47,034 nucleotides of DNA from Deltaproteobacteria bacterium HGW-Deltaproteobacteria-14 (GTDB lineage: Bacteria > Myxococcota_A > UBA9042 > PHBI01). The position numbers and the translations under genes were made by a program. Positions 1 to 8,244 of the stretch are shown here, in pieces. The stretch spans positions 1 to 47,034 of the forward strand of contig PHBI01000019.1 in NCBI GenBank assembly GCA_002841945.1, read 5' to 3'. The notes under the pieces are model-generated. The model saw only the letters and a list, made by a program, of their open reading frames with translations, ran no database searches and was not told the DNA's origin. Positions within the stretch are counted from its first letter, which is position 1; each line of letters opens with the position of its first letter.

Positions 1-695
1 ACCGGCACCAGCGAGCGCGCGGCCCGCCCGCGCCCGAGCACGCCATAGCGCGCCGCACTCCGGGCGCCCGAGGCGGCCGCGGGCGCCAGCTCCGCGCCGG
101 CGCTCGCGGCGGCCCGGCCGCTGTATAGCCCGTGGGCGCGTATCAGGTCCGTGACCGCCGCCGGCACCAGCCGGTCGAAGGCGACGCTCGCCGCGGCGCG
201 CCTGCGCACCTCGGTCGACGACACGTCGGGCAGCTTCGTCTCGGCGACGACGCCGTCCGGATCCGGCGCCCCGGCGCGGCCCACGACCAGCGTCGACACC
301 TTCGCCTCGAGGGCGTCCCACGCCTTCCACTTGCGCCGGTCGGCCCACGCGTCGGCGCCCATCATCAGCGTCCACGCGACGCCGGGCTCGCGCGCGGAGA
401 GCGCGTTCACGGTGTCGATGGTGTAGCTCGGCGCCGGCAGCTCCCCCTCGATGGCCTCCACACGGACCCGCGGCCCGAGGTGCGCGACCGCCGCAGCGAC
501 CATGTTGCAGCGCAGCAAGAAGGGGGTCAGGCGCTTGCCGAAGGGGTGGCCGAAGGCCGGCACCAGCCGCACCTCGTCGAAGCGCTCGAGCGCCAGCGCC
601 CAGGTGGCCGCCATGACGTGGCCGAGGTGCGGCGGGTCGAAGCTGCCCCCGTAGAGGAGGACCCGGCGGCGTGGGTCAGCGGGCGTCGGCGGCAT
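1..695 (-). CDS. nadD: nicotinate-nucleotide adenylyltransferase (3' end outside window)
   Basis: Transfers AMP from ATP to nicotinate mononucleotide, giving deamido-NAD in cytoplasmic NAD synthesis. The ATG at 695 opens a frame with the nucleotidyltransferase signature GGSFDPPHLGH near residues 16-26 and VSSTEVR near residue 160. Both are diagnostic of the NadD/NMNAT family. The usual family end, an HGLY motif, falls near residue 191. The frame then continues open for about 40 Ala/Arg-rich residues to the window edge, so there is a C-terminal extension and the stop is not seen. The start lies 20 nt inside the 3' end of the upstream NamZ-like gene, which suggests translational coupling. Identity is firm; the length is unknown. 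Confidence 0.9.
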   Translation of the reverse strand, partial: MPPTPADPRRRVLLYGGSFDPPHLGHVMAATWALALERFDEVRLVPAFGHPFGKRLTPFLLRCNMVAAAVAHLGPRVRVEAIEGELPAPSYTIDTVNALSAREPGVAWTLMMGADAWADRRKWKAWDALEAKVSTLVVGRAGAPDPDGVVAETKLPDVSSTEVRRRAAASVAFDRLVPAAVTDLIRAHGLYSGRAAASAGAELAPAAASGARSAARYGVLGRGRAARSLVP

Positions 696-1821
696 GGCCC
701 GGCTTCCAGTCGCGGACCTCCGCCCGGGCCGCCGCGAGGAGCCCCAGGACGTCGTCGCCGCGATCGAGGGTCTCGCGCAGCTCCGCCGATCCCCACAGCA
801 GATCGATGGCCGGGACGTCGGTCACGAACTCGTACGCGTCCGTGCGCCAGCCGAACGCGTCGGGGGCAAGGTGCTTGAGGGCGTGCAGCACGAAGGCGCC
901 CAGGGTCACCGACTCGAGCGCGGTCGCGTCGAACACCCGCAGATACACGCCGCCGCAGACCTGCCCGGCGTGCTTGCCGAAGGCCGGGCGAAAGCGCGTC
1001 GGGACGAAGTCGACCCCGGGGCACTCGCGCGCGCGCAGCGCGTCGACCAGGGCGACCGGGTCGACCCCGGGCGCTCCGAAGGTCAGAAACGGCGACGTCG
1101 TCCCGCGCCCCTCGCTGACGGTGGTCCCCTCGAGCAGGCACAGCCCCGGGTAGACGAGCGCCGCCTCGCGCGACGGCATGTTCGGGCTCGGCGGCACCCA
1201 CGGCGGCCGCCCGTGGGCGTCGCACGGGACGATGTGCAGTGCACAATCCGGCGCCAGGCGGTCCCGGTACCAGCGGGCGAGCCCGCCGACGGTCAGGCCA
1301 TGGCGGATGGGGAGGCCGGGGGCGATGCCGCAGAAGCTCTCGAAGCCGGGGCGGAGCAGCGGGCCCTCGACGGCGGGCCCGATGGGGTTGGGGCGGTCGA
1401 GCACCCAGACCGCCACCCCGCGCGCGGCGGCGGCGCGCATCACGAAGGCGAGCGTCGCCCCGTAGGTGTAATAGCGCGCGCCGATGTCCTGGATGTCGTA
1501 GACGACGGCGTCGATGTCATCGAAGGCCTCGGCGCGGGGGTCGAGGCTCTGCCGGTCGGCCCCGTAGAGCGACACGGTCGGGACGCCGAAGACCGGGTCG
1601 GGATGTCCCCCGGCCACGGGCTCCATGTCCTGGTGGGTGCCCCACACGCCGTGCTCGGGGCCGAGCAGTCGGACCACGGTCGTCCCGCACAGCGCGCCAA
1701 AGACCTGCACCGCGTGGCGGCCCCAGCGGTCCACGGCGGTGTGGTTGACGAGGAGCGCGATCCTCTTCCCGGCGAGGCCGTGGTCGAAGCCGAGCGCGAT
1801 CTTGTCGAGGCCGGTCTGCAT
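676..1821 (-). CDS. DUF1343 / NamZ-type exo-beta-N-acetylmuramidase family protein
   Basis: 381 aa. Family motifs are NHTAV (26-30), GPEHG (54-58), YDIQDIGARYYTY (108-120) and LDRPNP (141-146), characteristic of DUF1343. Characterised members (NamZ) release terminal MurNAc from peptidoglycan fragments, so a role in cell-wall turnover or muropeptide recycling is inferred. Many family members are exported. Here the ATG leads straight into the domain and no signal peptide is visible, which points to a cytoplasmic enzyme or a missed upstream start. It is 81 nt downstream of the HEAT-repeat gene and overlaps nadD by 20 nt. Domain assignment is strong; substrate is inferred from the family. Confidence 0.85.
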   Translation of the reverse strand: MQTGLDKIALGFDHGLAGKRIALLVNHTAVDRWGRHAVQVFGALCGTTVVRLLGPEHGVWGTHQDMEPVAGGHPDPVFGVPTVSLYGADRQSLDPRAEAFDDIDAVVYDIQDIGARYYTYGATLAFVMRAAAARGVAVWVLDRPNPIGPAVEGPLLRPGFESFCGIAPGLPIRHGLTVGGLARWYRDRLAPDCALHIVPCDAHGRPPWVPPSPNMPSREAALVYPGLCLLEGTTVSEGRGTTSPFLTFGAPGVDPVALVDALRARECPGVDFVPTRFRPAFGKHAGQVCGGVYLRVFDATALESVTLGAFVLHALKHLAPDAFGWRTDAYEFVTDVPAIDLLWGSAELRETLDRGDDVLGLLAAARAEVRDWKPGHAADAR

Positions 1822-1902
1822 GCCGGGACGATGCCGAAATTCGCCGGGCGCGGCAACCCGGCTGTCGCCAGGCTCGCCCCGTCCCCTCCGGGCGCGCCGC
1901 GC

Positions 1903-2679
1903 CTACCGCTTCTGGAGCCACTCCTGCCAGCGCCGCGGGTCAGGGCCGAAGTCCTCACCGGTCTGAAAGCGCAGCGCGCGCACGACCGCGTGGACGAGGC
2001 GCTGGTCCTTGTCGTCGAGCAGCGGCACCAGCCGCCGCACGGCCGCGCGGTGCTTGACGAGGCCGAGCCCCTCGGCGGCGGCGCGGCGGACGTCCGGCTC
2101 GGGGTCCGCGAGCGCCACCGTGAGCGGCCGGCCGGCGTCGGGGTGGGCCGAGAAGCCGAGCCCGAACAGCGCCTCGATGCGCACGCTCGCCCGCTCGTCG
2201 CTGGCGACCTTGATCAGGGTCGCCAGCACCTTGGGGTCGCGGGCGTAGAGGTGGTTCGAGAGGCCGCGGGCCGCGGCGACGCGCACGATGGGCGCCTTGT
2301 CCTTCGCCGCCCGGGTCAGCAGCGCGATGAGACCCCGGTAGCGGCGGGAGCTCAGGTCGTCGAGGGCGAGCGCACGGACCGCAGGATCGGGGCGCTGGTC
2401 TTTGACGATGGCCGCGATGAGGTCGGTCGCGCGGCCCCCATCGACGCCGTCGATGACGCCGAGGGCGAGGAGCTGCGCCTCGCGGGGGAACTCCCAGAAG
2501 CGCTTCTCGAGCAGCGGGAGCGCCTCGTCTCCGAGGAGCGTGAGCCGGGCCGCGGCGACCAGGCACGCCTGGTCCGAGAGGCTCTGACAGGTCGTGAGCT
2601 TGTCCACCAGGACCTGGGCCTCCGCCTGGTCCGAGCCGGTGATCCCGAGCGCTACGAGCGCGATCCATCCGATGTACAT
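1903..2679 (-). CDS. exported HEAT-repeat protein
   Basis: 258 aa. The N-terminus looks like a short signal peptide: a hydrophobic WIALVALGIT stretch, then AEA-QV as a plausible cleavage site. The mature protein is almost all alpha-helical repeats of about 30 residues with recurrent VRxxAAxGL and VRRAAAEGLG cores at helix ends, typical of HEAT/PBS-lyase-like repeats. Such folds are protein-binding scaffolds; no catalytic motif is seen and no partner can be named. The gene follows trpF after a 152-bp gap. An AT-rich TAGATT box near 2755 (minus strand) may be its own -10 element. Downstream is the NamZ-like gene. Probably periplasmic. Confidence 0.75.
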   Translation of the reverse strand: MYIGWIALVALGITGSDQAEAQVLVDKLTTCQSLSDQACLVAAARLTLLGDEALPLLEKRFWEFPREAQLLALGVIDGVDGGRATDLIAAIVKDQRPDPAVRALALDDLSSRRYRGLIALLTRAAKDKAPIVRVAAARGLSNHLYARDPKVLATLIKVASDERASVRIEALFGLGFSAHPDAGRPLTVALADPEPDVRRAAAEGLGLVKHRAAVRRLVPLLDDKDQRLVHAVVRALRFQTGEDFGPDPRRWQEWLQKR

Positions 2680-2831
2680 AAGCGAGCCGTCTCTCGTGCG
2701 TGCCGTCTTCGCGCCGTCGATGGAGGCGCGACTCCACGGGTGGGACGAGACCCCCGACGAATCTAGTCATATCGCGTGGCGCGGCGCTCGTCATCCGGCG
2801 GGTCGGGCGGCGGTGAAACCCGCGGCCTGAC

Positions 2832-3503
2832 TCAGTCGCTGGCCTCGCGCGCGGCGGCGCGCACCTCGCGCACGAAGTCAGCCATCAGCTCCTGGTGCTT
2901 CTGCCCGGGGCGGCTCTCGATGCCGCTCGCCACGTCGACCCCGTAGGGCTTGAGCATCCGCACCGCCTCACGGACCGTGTTCGGGGCGAGCCCCCCGGCG
3001 AGGAAGCCCCGCGGGTTCGCGAGCGCCGCGTGGGCGAGGGAGTAGCTCAGCACCTTGCCCGTCCCGCCGAAGTCGGTCGCGCTGTGCGCCTCGACCAAGT
3101 ACCCCACGCAGTAGCCGCCGAGGTAGTCGGGGATCGGCGTGATGTCGGAGCTCGACTTGATCCGAAACGCCTTGATGTACGGGTGGCGGAAGTAGCGGCA
3201 GAAGTGCGGCGGCTCGTCCCCGTGGAACTGCAGGATGTCGGGCTGGACGTGGGCGAGGATGCCGAGGACGTGCTCGACGTCGGGGTTGACGACGACCGCG
3301 ACGGTGCGCGCCGGGCGCTTGGAGCCGCGCTCGGCGGACGCGCGGTGGACCGCCGTCTGGATCTTGGAGGCCAGGCCGAAGCTGACCGCCCGCGTCGACT
3401 CGGCGTAGAAGTTGATGCCGACGAGGTCGGCGCCGAGCTGGACCGCGGCGCGCGCCTCCTCGGGGCGGGTGAAGCCGCACATCTTGATGTAGGGCACCCT
3501 CAT
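2832..3503 (-). CDS. trpF: phosphoribosylanthranilate isomerase
   Basis: 223 aa; (beta/alpha)8 enzyme converting phosphoribosylanthranilate to CdRP, the third step of tryptophan synthesis. The N-terminus IKMCGFTRPEEA carries the family K-x-CG-x-T signature with the catalytic cysteine at residue 9. FHGDEP lies mid-protein, and a GGL-A-NV phosphate-binding loop is followed by GVDVASGIE near the C-terminus. The length is normal. The ATG overlaps the trpC stop by 4 nt (ATGA), so it is the last coupled gene of the operon. It is a separate gene, not fused to trpC as in enterobacteria. No trpB or trpA follows. Confidence 0.95.
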   Translation of the reverse strand: MRVPYIKMCGFTRPEEARAAVQLGADLVGINFYAESTRAVSFGLASKIQTAVHRASAERGSKRPARTVAVVVNPDVEHVLGILAHVQPDILQFHGDEPPHFCRYFRHPYIKAFRIKSSSDITPIPDYLGGYCVGYLVEAHSATDFGGTGKVLSYSLAHAALANPRGFLAGGLAPNTVREAVRMLKPYGVDVASGIESRPGQKHQELMADFVREVRAAAREASD

Positions 3504-4312
3504 GACGCGCCTCGGGCGCCGACCAAGGCCGCCAGCGCCGCCGCCGGCTCCCCCGATCGCATCAGCGCCGTGCCCACGAGGAACACGTCATAGCCCGCCG
3601 CGCGCAGCCGCGCGACGTCGGCCGGCCCCTCGATCCCGCTCTCGGCGACCGCGACGATCCCGCTCGGGATCCGCGCGCGGAGCCCCTCGCAGGTCGCGAG
3701 GTCGATCGCGAAGGTCCGAAGATCGCGGTTGTTGACCCCGACGATGCGCGCGCCCGACGCGACGGCGCGGTCGACCTCCCGGGCGTCGTGGGCCTCGACC
3801 AGGGCGTGCATCCCGAGGGCCTCGGCGGCCTCTCGCAGCGCCACCAGCTCGGCGTCGTCGAGGACCGCGGCGATGAGCAGGACCAGCGCCGCGCCGGCGG
3901 TGCGCGCCTCGGCCACCTGACGCGTCGCCACGAAGAAGTCCTTGCGCAGGCACGGGGTCGGGACGCTCGCCGCGACCGCCGCCAGGTCGGCGAGCGCCCC
4001 GCCGAAGTGGTCCGGCTCGGTCAGCACGCTGATCGCCGCCGCGCCGCCCGCGGCGTAGGCCCGCGCGAGCGCGACGGGGTCGGCCTCCGCGCGGATCGCC
4101 CCGGCGCTCGGGCTGCGCCGCTTCACCTCCGCGATGACGCGCACCCCGGGCGCCGACAGCGCCGCGAGCGCGTCCGGGCCTGGCGCCGTCGCGCGGGCGC
4201 GCTCCCGCAGCGCGTCGAGGTCGATCGGCGTCGCGGCCAGGCGCGCGCGCGTCCCGCGGACGATGCGGGCGAGGACGTCGCTCATCGGGGGGGCGGTCCC
4301 GGCGGCCGTCAC
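3500..4312 (-). CDS. trpC: indole-3-glycerol-phosphate synthase
   Basis: Catalyses ring closure of CdRP to indole-3-glycerol phosphate. The family landmarks are present in order: AEVKRRSPSAG, LTEPDHFGG, LRKDFF (catalytic lysine), VGVNNRDL and VAESGIE, then a phosphate-binding VGTALM. Two starts are possible. The GTG at 4312 overlaps the trpD stop as GTGA and has AGGAG 8 nt upstream, giving 270 aa. The ATG at 4285 (MSDVLARIV) matches the usual family N-terminus but has a weak ribosome site, giving 261 aa. I favour the GTG because of the coupling and the ribosome site. The 3' end overlaps trpF by 4 nt. Confidence 0.95.
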   Translation of the reverse strand: MTAAGTAPPMSDVLARIVRGTRARLAATPIDLDALRERARATAPGPDALAALSAPGVRVIAEVKRRSPSAGAIRAEADPVALARAYAAGGAAAISVLTEPDHFGGALADLAAVAASVPTPCLRKDFFVATRQVAEARTAGAALVLLIAAVLDDAELVALREAAEALGMHALVEAHDAREVDRAVASGARIVGVNNRDLRTFAIDLATCEGLRARIPSGIVAVAESGIEGPADVARLRAAGYDVFLVGTALMRSGEPAAALAALVGARGAS

Positions 4313-5358
4313 GAGCCGAGCTCCTGGCTGAGCCGCGCCAGCGCGTCGAGCTTCGCGAGGGCCGCCCCGTCTCGCAGGAGCTGCGTCGCCAGCGCGACGC
4401 CGTCGGTCACGCTCACGACGCGCTCGGCGACCCACAGCGCGCAGCCCGCGTTGAGCCGCACGATGTCGGTCGGGGGGCCGGTCGCCGTGCCGCTCAGCAC
4501 CTCGCGGACCAGCGCGGCGTTCTCCGCCCCGTCGCCGCCAGCCACCGCCGACAGCGGCGCGCGCGGCACCCCGAGCTCCTCGGGGGCGAGCACCCAGCGC
4601 TCGGTCCGGCCGTCGAACAGCACCGTCGCCTGGGTCGGGGCGGCGATCGACACCTCGTCGAGCCCGTCGTCGCCGTGCACGACCATCGCCCGCCGGGTGC
4701 CGAGGCGCTGGAGCACCTGGGCGACGGTGTCGAGGCGGTCCGGGTCGTAGATGCCGACCAGCTGGTGGGTGGCGCCCGCGGGGTTGGTCATCGGGCCGAG
4801 CAGGTTGAGCATGGTGCGAAACCCGAGGGCTCGCCGCGTCGGCGCTGCATGCCGCAATGCAGCGTGGTGCATCGGCGCGAACATGAACCCTACGCCAACT
4901 TCGGTGATGCACTGCACAACCGCCTCTGGGGCGAGGTCGATGCGTACCCCGAGGCGCTCGAGGACGTCGGCGCTGCCGACCCGCGACGAGACGGCGCGGT
5001 TGCCGTGCTTGGCGACGGTGACCCCGGCGGCGGCGCACACGAAGGAGACGGCGGTCGAGATGTTGAAGGTCCCGGCGCCGTCCCCCCCGGTGCCGCAGGT
5101 GTCGAGGACGACGTCGCGGCCGACGTGGATCGGCACGACCCGCGCGCGCATGGCGCGCACGGCGCCGGTGATCTCCTCGACGGTCTCGCCCTTCATGCGG
5201 AGCGCGGTCAAGAAGCCCGCGATCTGCGCCTCGGGCGCCTCGCCGCTCATGATGACCTCGAGCGCCCGCTGGCTCGCGTCGGCGTCGAGGTGTTGTCCGG
5301 CGATGACGGCGCGGAGCGCGACGGCGAGGGCGCTCTGGCCGTTCGGGAGGTGGCTCAC
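4309..5358 (-). CDS. trpD: anthranilate phosphoribosyltransferase
   Basis: 349 aa, normal for the family. Transfers phosphoribose from PRPP to anthranilate. [17 protein letters not shown] is the PRPP-binding glycine-rich loop; [10 protein letters not shown] and GFMFAPMHH follow as in characterised TrpD. The start is a GTG overlapping the trpG stop (GTGA), with GGAG 8 nt upstream. A short stretch around 4840-4920 uses codons such as GCA, CAT and TTG that are rare elsewhere in the window, and it contains one of the four TGCAGTGCA-type sites. It is not fused to trpG. Confidence 0.95.
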   Translation of the reverse strand: MSHLPNGQSALAVALRAVIAGQHLDADASQRALEVIMSGEAPEAQIAGFLTALRMKGETVEEITGAVRAMRARVVPIHVGRDVVLDTCGTGGDGAGTFNISTAVSFVCAAAGVTVAKHGNRAVSSRVGSADVLERLGVRIDLAPEAVVQCITEVGVGFMFAPMHHAALRHAAPTRRALGFRTMLNLLGPMTNPAGATHQLVGIYDPDRLDTVAQVLQRLGTRRAMVVHGDDGLDEVSIAAPTQATVLFDGRTERWVLAPEELGVPRAPLSAVAGGDGAENAALVREVLSGTATGPPTDIVRLNAGCALWVAERVVSVTDGVALATQLLRDGAALAKLDALARLSQELGS

Positions 5359-5957
5359 GGGTGGGACTCCGGGGTCGCGCTCGCCAGCGCCAGGAAGTTC
5401 GACAGCAGACGCTTGCCGGCGAGGGTCAGGATGGACTCGGGGTGGAACTGCACGCCCCAGGTCGGGTGCGTGGCGTGGGCGAGGCCCATGATGACGCGCC
5501 CACCGGGGTCGTCGGTCCAGGCGGTGACGGTGAGGCACGCCGGCAGATCGTCGGGGCTCGCCATCAGGCTGTGGTAGCGGGTGGCGTCGAAGGGGTTCGG
5601 CAGCCCGGCGAAGACGTCGCTGTTCGCGTGGTGGATGGGCGAGGTCTTGCCGTGCATCACGGCGGTCGTGCGGACGATCGAGCCCCCGAAGGCCTGGGCG
5701 AGGGACTGGTGGCCGAGGCACACCCCGAGCAGCGGCACGCGCCCGCTCGCCGCCTGGATGAGGGGCACCGAGATGCCCGCCTCGCTCGGCGTGCACGGCC
5801 CGGGGGAGACGACGATGGCGTCGGCCCCGCGTCGGAGCGCCTCGTCGACGGAGAGGGCGTCGTTGCGCACGGTGTCGACCTCGGCCCCGAGCTCGCCGAG
5901 GTACTGCACGAGGTTGAACGTGAAGCTGTCGTAGTTGTCGATCATCAGGACGCGCAC
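5355..5957 (-). CDS. trpG: anthranilate synthase glutamine amidotransferase subunit
   Basis: 200 aa class I glutamine amidotransferase that supplies ammonia to TrpE. The triad is visible: nucleophile Cys80 in GVCLGHQ, and His172/Glu174 in FHPES. The N-terminal [16 protein letters not shown] is the classical TrpG/PabA opening. The protein could in principle also serve PabB, but adjacency to trpE makes tryptophan synthesis the main role. The start is GTG at 5957 with GAGGAG 9 nt upstream; an ATG at 5945 would remove four residues. It lies 21 nt after the trpE stop and overlaps trpD by 4 nt. Confidence 0.95.
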   Translation of the reverse strand: MRVLMIDNYDSFTFNLVQYLGELGAEVDTVRNDALSVDEALRRGADAIVVSPGPCTPSEAGISVPLIQAASGRVPLLGVCLGHQSLAQAFGGSIVRTTAVMHGKTSPIHHANSDVFAGLPNPFDATRYHSLMASPDDLPACLTVTAWTDDPGGRVIMGLAHATHPTWGVQFHPESILTLAGKRLLSNFLALASATPESHP

Positions 5958-5978
5958 GGACAGATGCTCCTCGGCCCC

Positions 5979-7472
5979 TCAGAGGCTTCGTCGGAAGAAC
6001 AGGTGGCGCGCCTGGTCGATCGCTCGGAGCACGGCCTGGGCCTTGCTCCGCGTCTCGTCCGCTTCGCGCTGGGGCTGGCTGTCGTACACGAGCCCCGCCC
6101 CCGCCTGCACGCTGAACACGTCGCCGTTGGCGACGAGGGTGCGGATGGCGATGCAGAGGTCGAGGTTGCCGTCGACGCCGATGGTCCCGACGGCCCCGCC
6201 GTAGAAGCCGCGACGGCTCCCCTCGAGGGCGTCGATGATCTCCATCGCGCGGATCTTGGGGGCGCCGCTCAGCGTCCCCGCCGGGAAGGTCGCGCGGATG
6301 ACGTCCGCCGGGCCGAGCCCTGGCCGGAGCTGCCCGGTCACGTGGCTGACGAGGTGCATGACGTGGCTGTAGCGCTCGATGATCATCTGCTCGGGGATGG
6401 CGACGGTGCCGATCTGCGCGACGCGACCGACGTCGTTGCGCCCGAGGTCGACGAGCATGACGTGCTCGGCCCGCTCCTTGGGGTCGGCAAGGAGCTCGGC
6501 GGCCAGCGCCGCGTCCTCCTCGGGGGCGGCGCCGCGGCGGCGCGTCCCGGCGAGCGGGCGGACCTCGAGCAGGCCGTCGGTGTGGCGCACGAGGACCTCG
6601 GGCGAGGCGCCGACCAGGGTCGTCGCGCCGAGCTCGAGGTAGAACATGTACGGCGACGGGTTCACCCCGCGCAGGGCCCGATAGACCAGGAACGGGTGCA
6701 GCCCGGCGGCGGGCTGATCGAAGCGCCGGCTCACGACGACCTGGATGACGTCGCCGGCGACGACGAAGCGCCGCGCCTCCTCGACGACGGCGCGGTAGGC
6801 GGCGTCATCCATCGAGACCGTGGCCTCGCGCGGGGCGGGGTCGGGGCTCGTCGGCAGCGCGGGGAGCGGTCCGGCGAGCCGCTCCTCGGCCTCGTCGAGG
6901 GCGGCCTGGGCCTCGCGCCAGGCGGCGTCCGCGCCTTCAGCCCCGGTGACCTGGGCGAGGTACACGAGCACGGCGCGGTGCTTGAGGTTGTCCCAGACCA
7001 GCACGAGCCGCGTCTCGAGGAAGATCAGCTCGGGTGTCTGGTCCGTCGGGTCGTGGTGCCGATCGGGGATGCGCTCGACCCAGCGCACCGCGTCGTGGGC
7101 GAGGGCGCCGACGAGGCCGCCGACGAAGCGGGGCAGGGTGGGATCGACGTAGACCCGGTCGGTCGCGAAGCGCGCCGCGACGACGCCGAGGGGATCGGGA
7201 GTGGCGATCACCTCGGGGGCCTCGCCCGGACGCTCGATGGTCAGCTCCGCCCCGCGGGCCCGGTAGATCGCGCGCGGCTCGGTCCCCATCATGGTGTAGC
7301 GAGCCCACGCCTCGCCGCCCTCGACCGACTCGAGCAGGAAGCTCCACGCGCCGCGGCGGAGCTTCCAGAAGGCGGCGACCGGGGTCTCGAGGTCACTGAA
7401 GACCGCGCGCGAGACCGGGATGAGATCGTGAGTCGCCGCGTGGCGGCGGAAGGCGTCGAGGCCTTCGTGCAT
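5979..7472 (-). CDS. trpE: anthranilate synthase component I
   Basis: 497 aa. Makes anthranilate from chorismate and ammonia. The LLES motif at 46-49 is the tryptophan feedback-binding element, so allosteric inhibition is expected. The chorismate-binding domain shows LAGTRRRG, HVMLVDLGRND, FPAGTLSGAPK and QAGAGLVYDS. The ATG at 7472 has GGAG 6 nt upstream and gives the family N-terminus; an extension to 7547 would run through the promoter region. First gene of trpE-G-D-C-F. Its promoter and about 39 nt of leader leave no room for a Trp-codon leader peptide, so attenuation of the enterobacterial type looks absent. Confidence 0.96.
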   Translation of the reverse strand: MHEGLDAFRRHAATHDLIPVSRAVFSDLETPVAAFWKLRRGAWSFLLESVEGGEAWARYTMMGTEPRAIYRARGAELTIERPGEAPEVIATPDPLGVVAARFATDRVYVDPTLPRFVGGLVGALAHDAVRWVERIPDRHHDPTDQTPELIFLETRLVLVWDNLKHRAVLVYLAQVTGAEGADAAWREAQAALDEAEERLAGPLPALPTSPDPAPREATVSMDDAAYRAVVEEARRFVVAGDVIQVVVSRRFDQPAAGLHPFLVYRALRGVNPSPYMFYLELGATTLVGASPEVLVRHTDGLLEVRPLAGTRRRGAAPEEDAALAAELLADPKERAEHVMLVDLGRNDVGRVAQIGTVAIPEQMIIERYSHVMHLVSHVTGQLRPGLGPADVIRATFPAGTLSGAPKIRAMEIIDALEGSRRGFYGGAVGTIGVDGNLDLCIAIRTLVANGDVFSVQAGAGLVYDSQPQREADETRSKAQAVLRAIDQARHLFFRRSL

Positions 7473-7496
7473 GTTGAGCTCCGGCGTGCGTCGTGC

Positions 7497-7525
7497 TTCC
7501 AAGGCAGTCGGGCTGCAGATAGTAT
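7497..7525 (+). promoter_or_regulatory. possible moaDE promoter overlapping the trp promoter
   Basis: TTCCAA (7497-7502), 17 nt, TAGTAT (7520-7525), followed 8 nt later by GTGATG at the moaDE start. The -35 match is weak (3/6). The -10 element is the same ATAGTAT core used by the opposing trp promoter, so the two could not be occupied together. The transcript would have almost no 5' leader. Confidence 0.35.
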
Positions 7526-7547
7526 CCGCCACCGTGATGTATCTCAA
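7519..7547 (-). promoter_or_regulatory. predicted sigma70-type promoter of the trp operon
   Basis: On the minus strand, TTGAGA (7547-7542) is separated by 17 nt from TACTAT (7524-7519). This matches the sigma70 consensus at 5/6 and 4/6 positions. The predicted transcript start is near 7512, about 39 nt before the trpE ATG. The -35 box lies inside the first codons of moaDE, and the -10 box overlaps the -10 box of the opposing promoter. By-eye prediction. Confidence 0.5.
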
Positions 7548-8235
7548 CGTGCTGTATTTCGCTCACGTGCGTGAGCGCGTCGGCCGCTCCGAGGAGCGGC
7601 TCGAGGTCCCCGACGGCGCCACCGTGGCGGACGCCGTCGCCCTGCTCGTCATGCGCTACCCGGCGCTCGAGGCGCTGATGGCGGTGGTCCGGGTCGCCGT
7701 GGACGGGGAGTTCGCGGCCCTCGACGCCCCGCTTCACGACGGCGCGGAGCTCGTGCTGATCCCGCCGGTCGCCGGGGGCGCGGGGACCGGACCGGCCGCG
7801 CCCGCTGACCTCGCCGCCGTCGATCTGACCGTCGAGCCCCTCGACGCCGCCCGCCACGAGGCGCTGACCCAGCTCGTCTCAGGCCCCGCCCACGGCGGGG
7901 TGGTGACCTTCGTCGGCGCCGTCCGCGATCACGCCCGCGGCCGCGCCGTCGTCCGGCTCGAGTACGAGGCCTACGGCGCGATGGCGCGCCGACAGCTCGA
8001 GCGGCTCGTGGCCGAGGTCGAGGCCGCCGTCCCGGGGTCGGTCTGTGCGGTGCACCATCGCGTCGGCGTGCTGGATATAGGCGACGTCGCGGTCATCGTG
8101 GCGGCCGGAAGTGCGCATCGCGACGAGGCGTTCACGGCGTGCCGCATGCTCATCGATCGCCTCAAGCAGGACGTCCCGATCTGGAAGCGCGAGGTCGGCC
8201 CCGACGGCGCGGAGTGGGTATCGGAGCGTCCATGA
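7537..8235 (+). CDS. fused molybdopterin synthase, MoaD-MoaE in one chain
   Basis: 232 aa. Residues 1-81 form a complete MoaD (ubiquitin-like sulfur carrier) ending in IPPVAGG, the C-terminal Gly-Gly that must be free to accept sulfur. After a short Gly/Ala/Pro linker, residues ~95-232 form a complete MoaE: VTFVGAVRDHARG, the HHRVGVLDIGDVAV core and the catalytic-lysine region RLKQDVPIWKRE. Together the subunits convert precursor Z (cPMP) to molybdopterin. The ATG at 7537 gives a normal MoaD start; a GTG immediately upstream is possible. Fused enzymes such as mycobacterial MoaX are known and need cleavage after the Gly-Gly. No other molybdenum-cofactor gene is nearby. Convergent with prkA, 9 nt apart. 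Confidence 0.92.
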   Translation: MYLNVLYFAHVRERVGRSEERLEVPDGATVADAVALLVMRYPALEALMAVVRVAVDGEFAALDAPLHDGAELVLIPPVAGGAGTGPAAPADLAAVDLTVEPLDAARHEALTQLVSGPAHGGVVTFVGAVRDHARGRAVVRLEYEAYGAMARRQLERLVAEVEAAVPGSVCAVHHRVGVLDIGDVAVIVAAGSAHRDEAFTACRMLIDRLKQDVPIWKREVGPDGAEWVSERP

Positions 8236-8244
8236 CGCTCGCGA

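Noticed and set aside
7473..7536. trp leader peptide / attenuator
   Set aside because: Only 64 bp lie between the divergent starts, with no run of Trp codons and no terminator hairpin.
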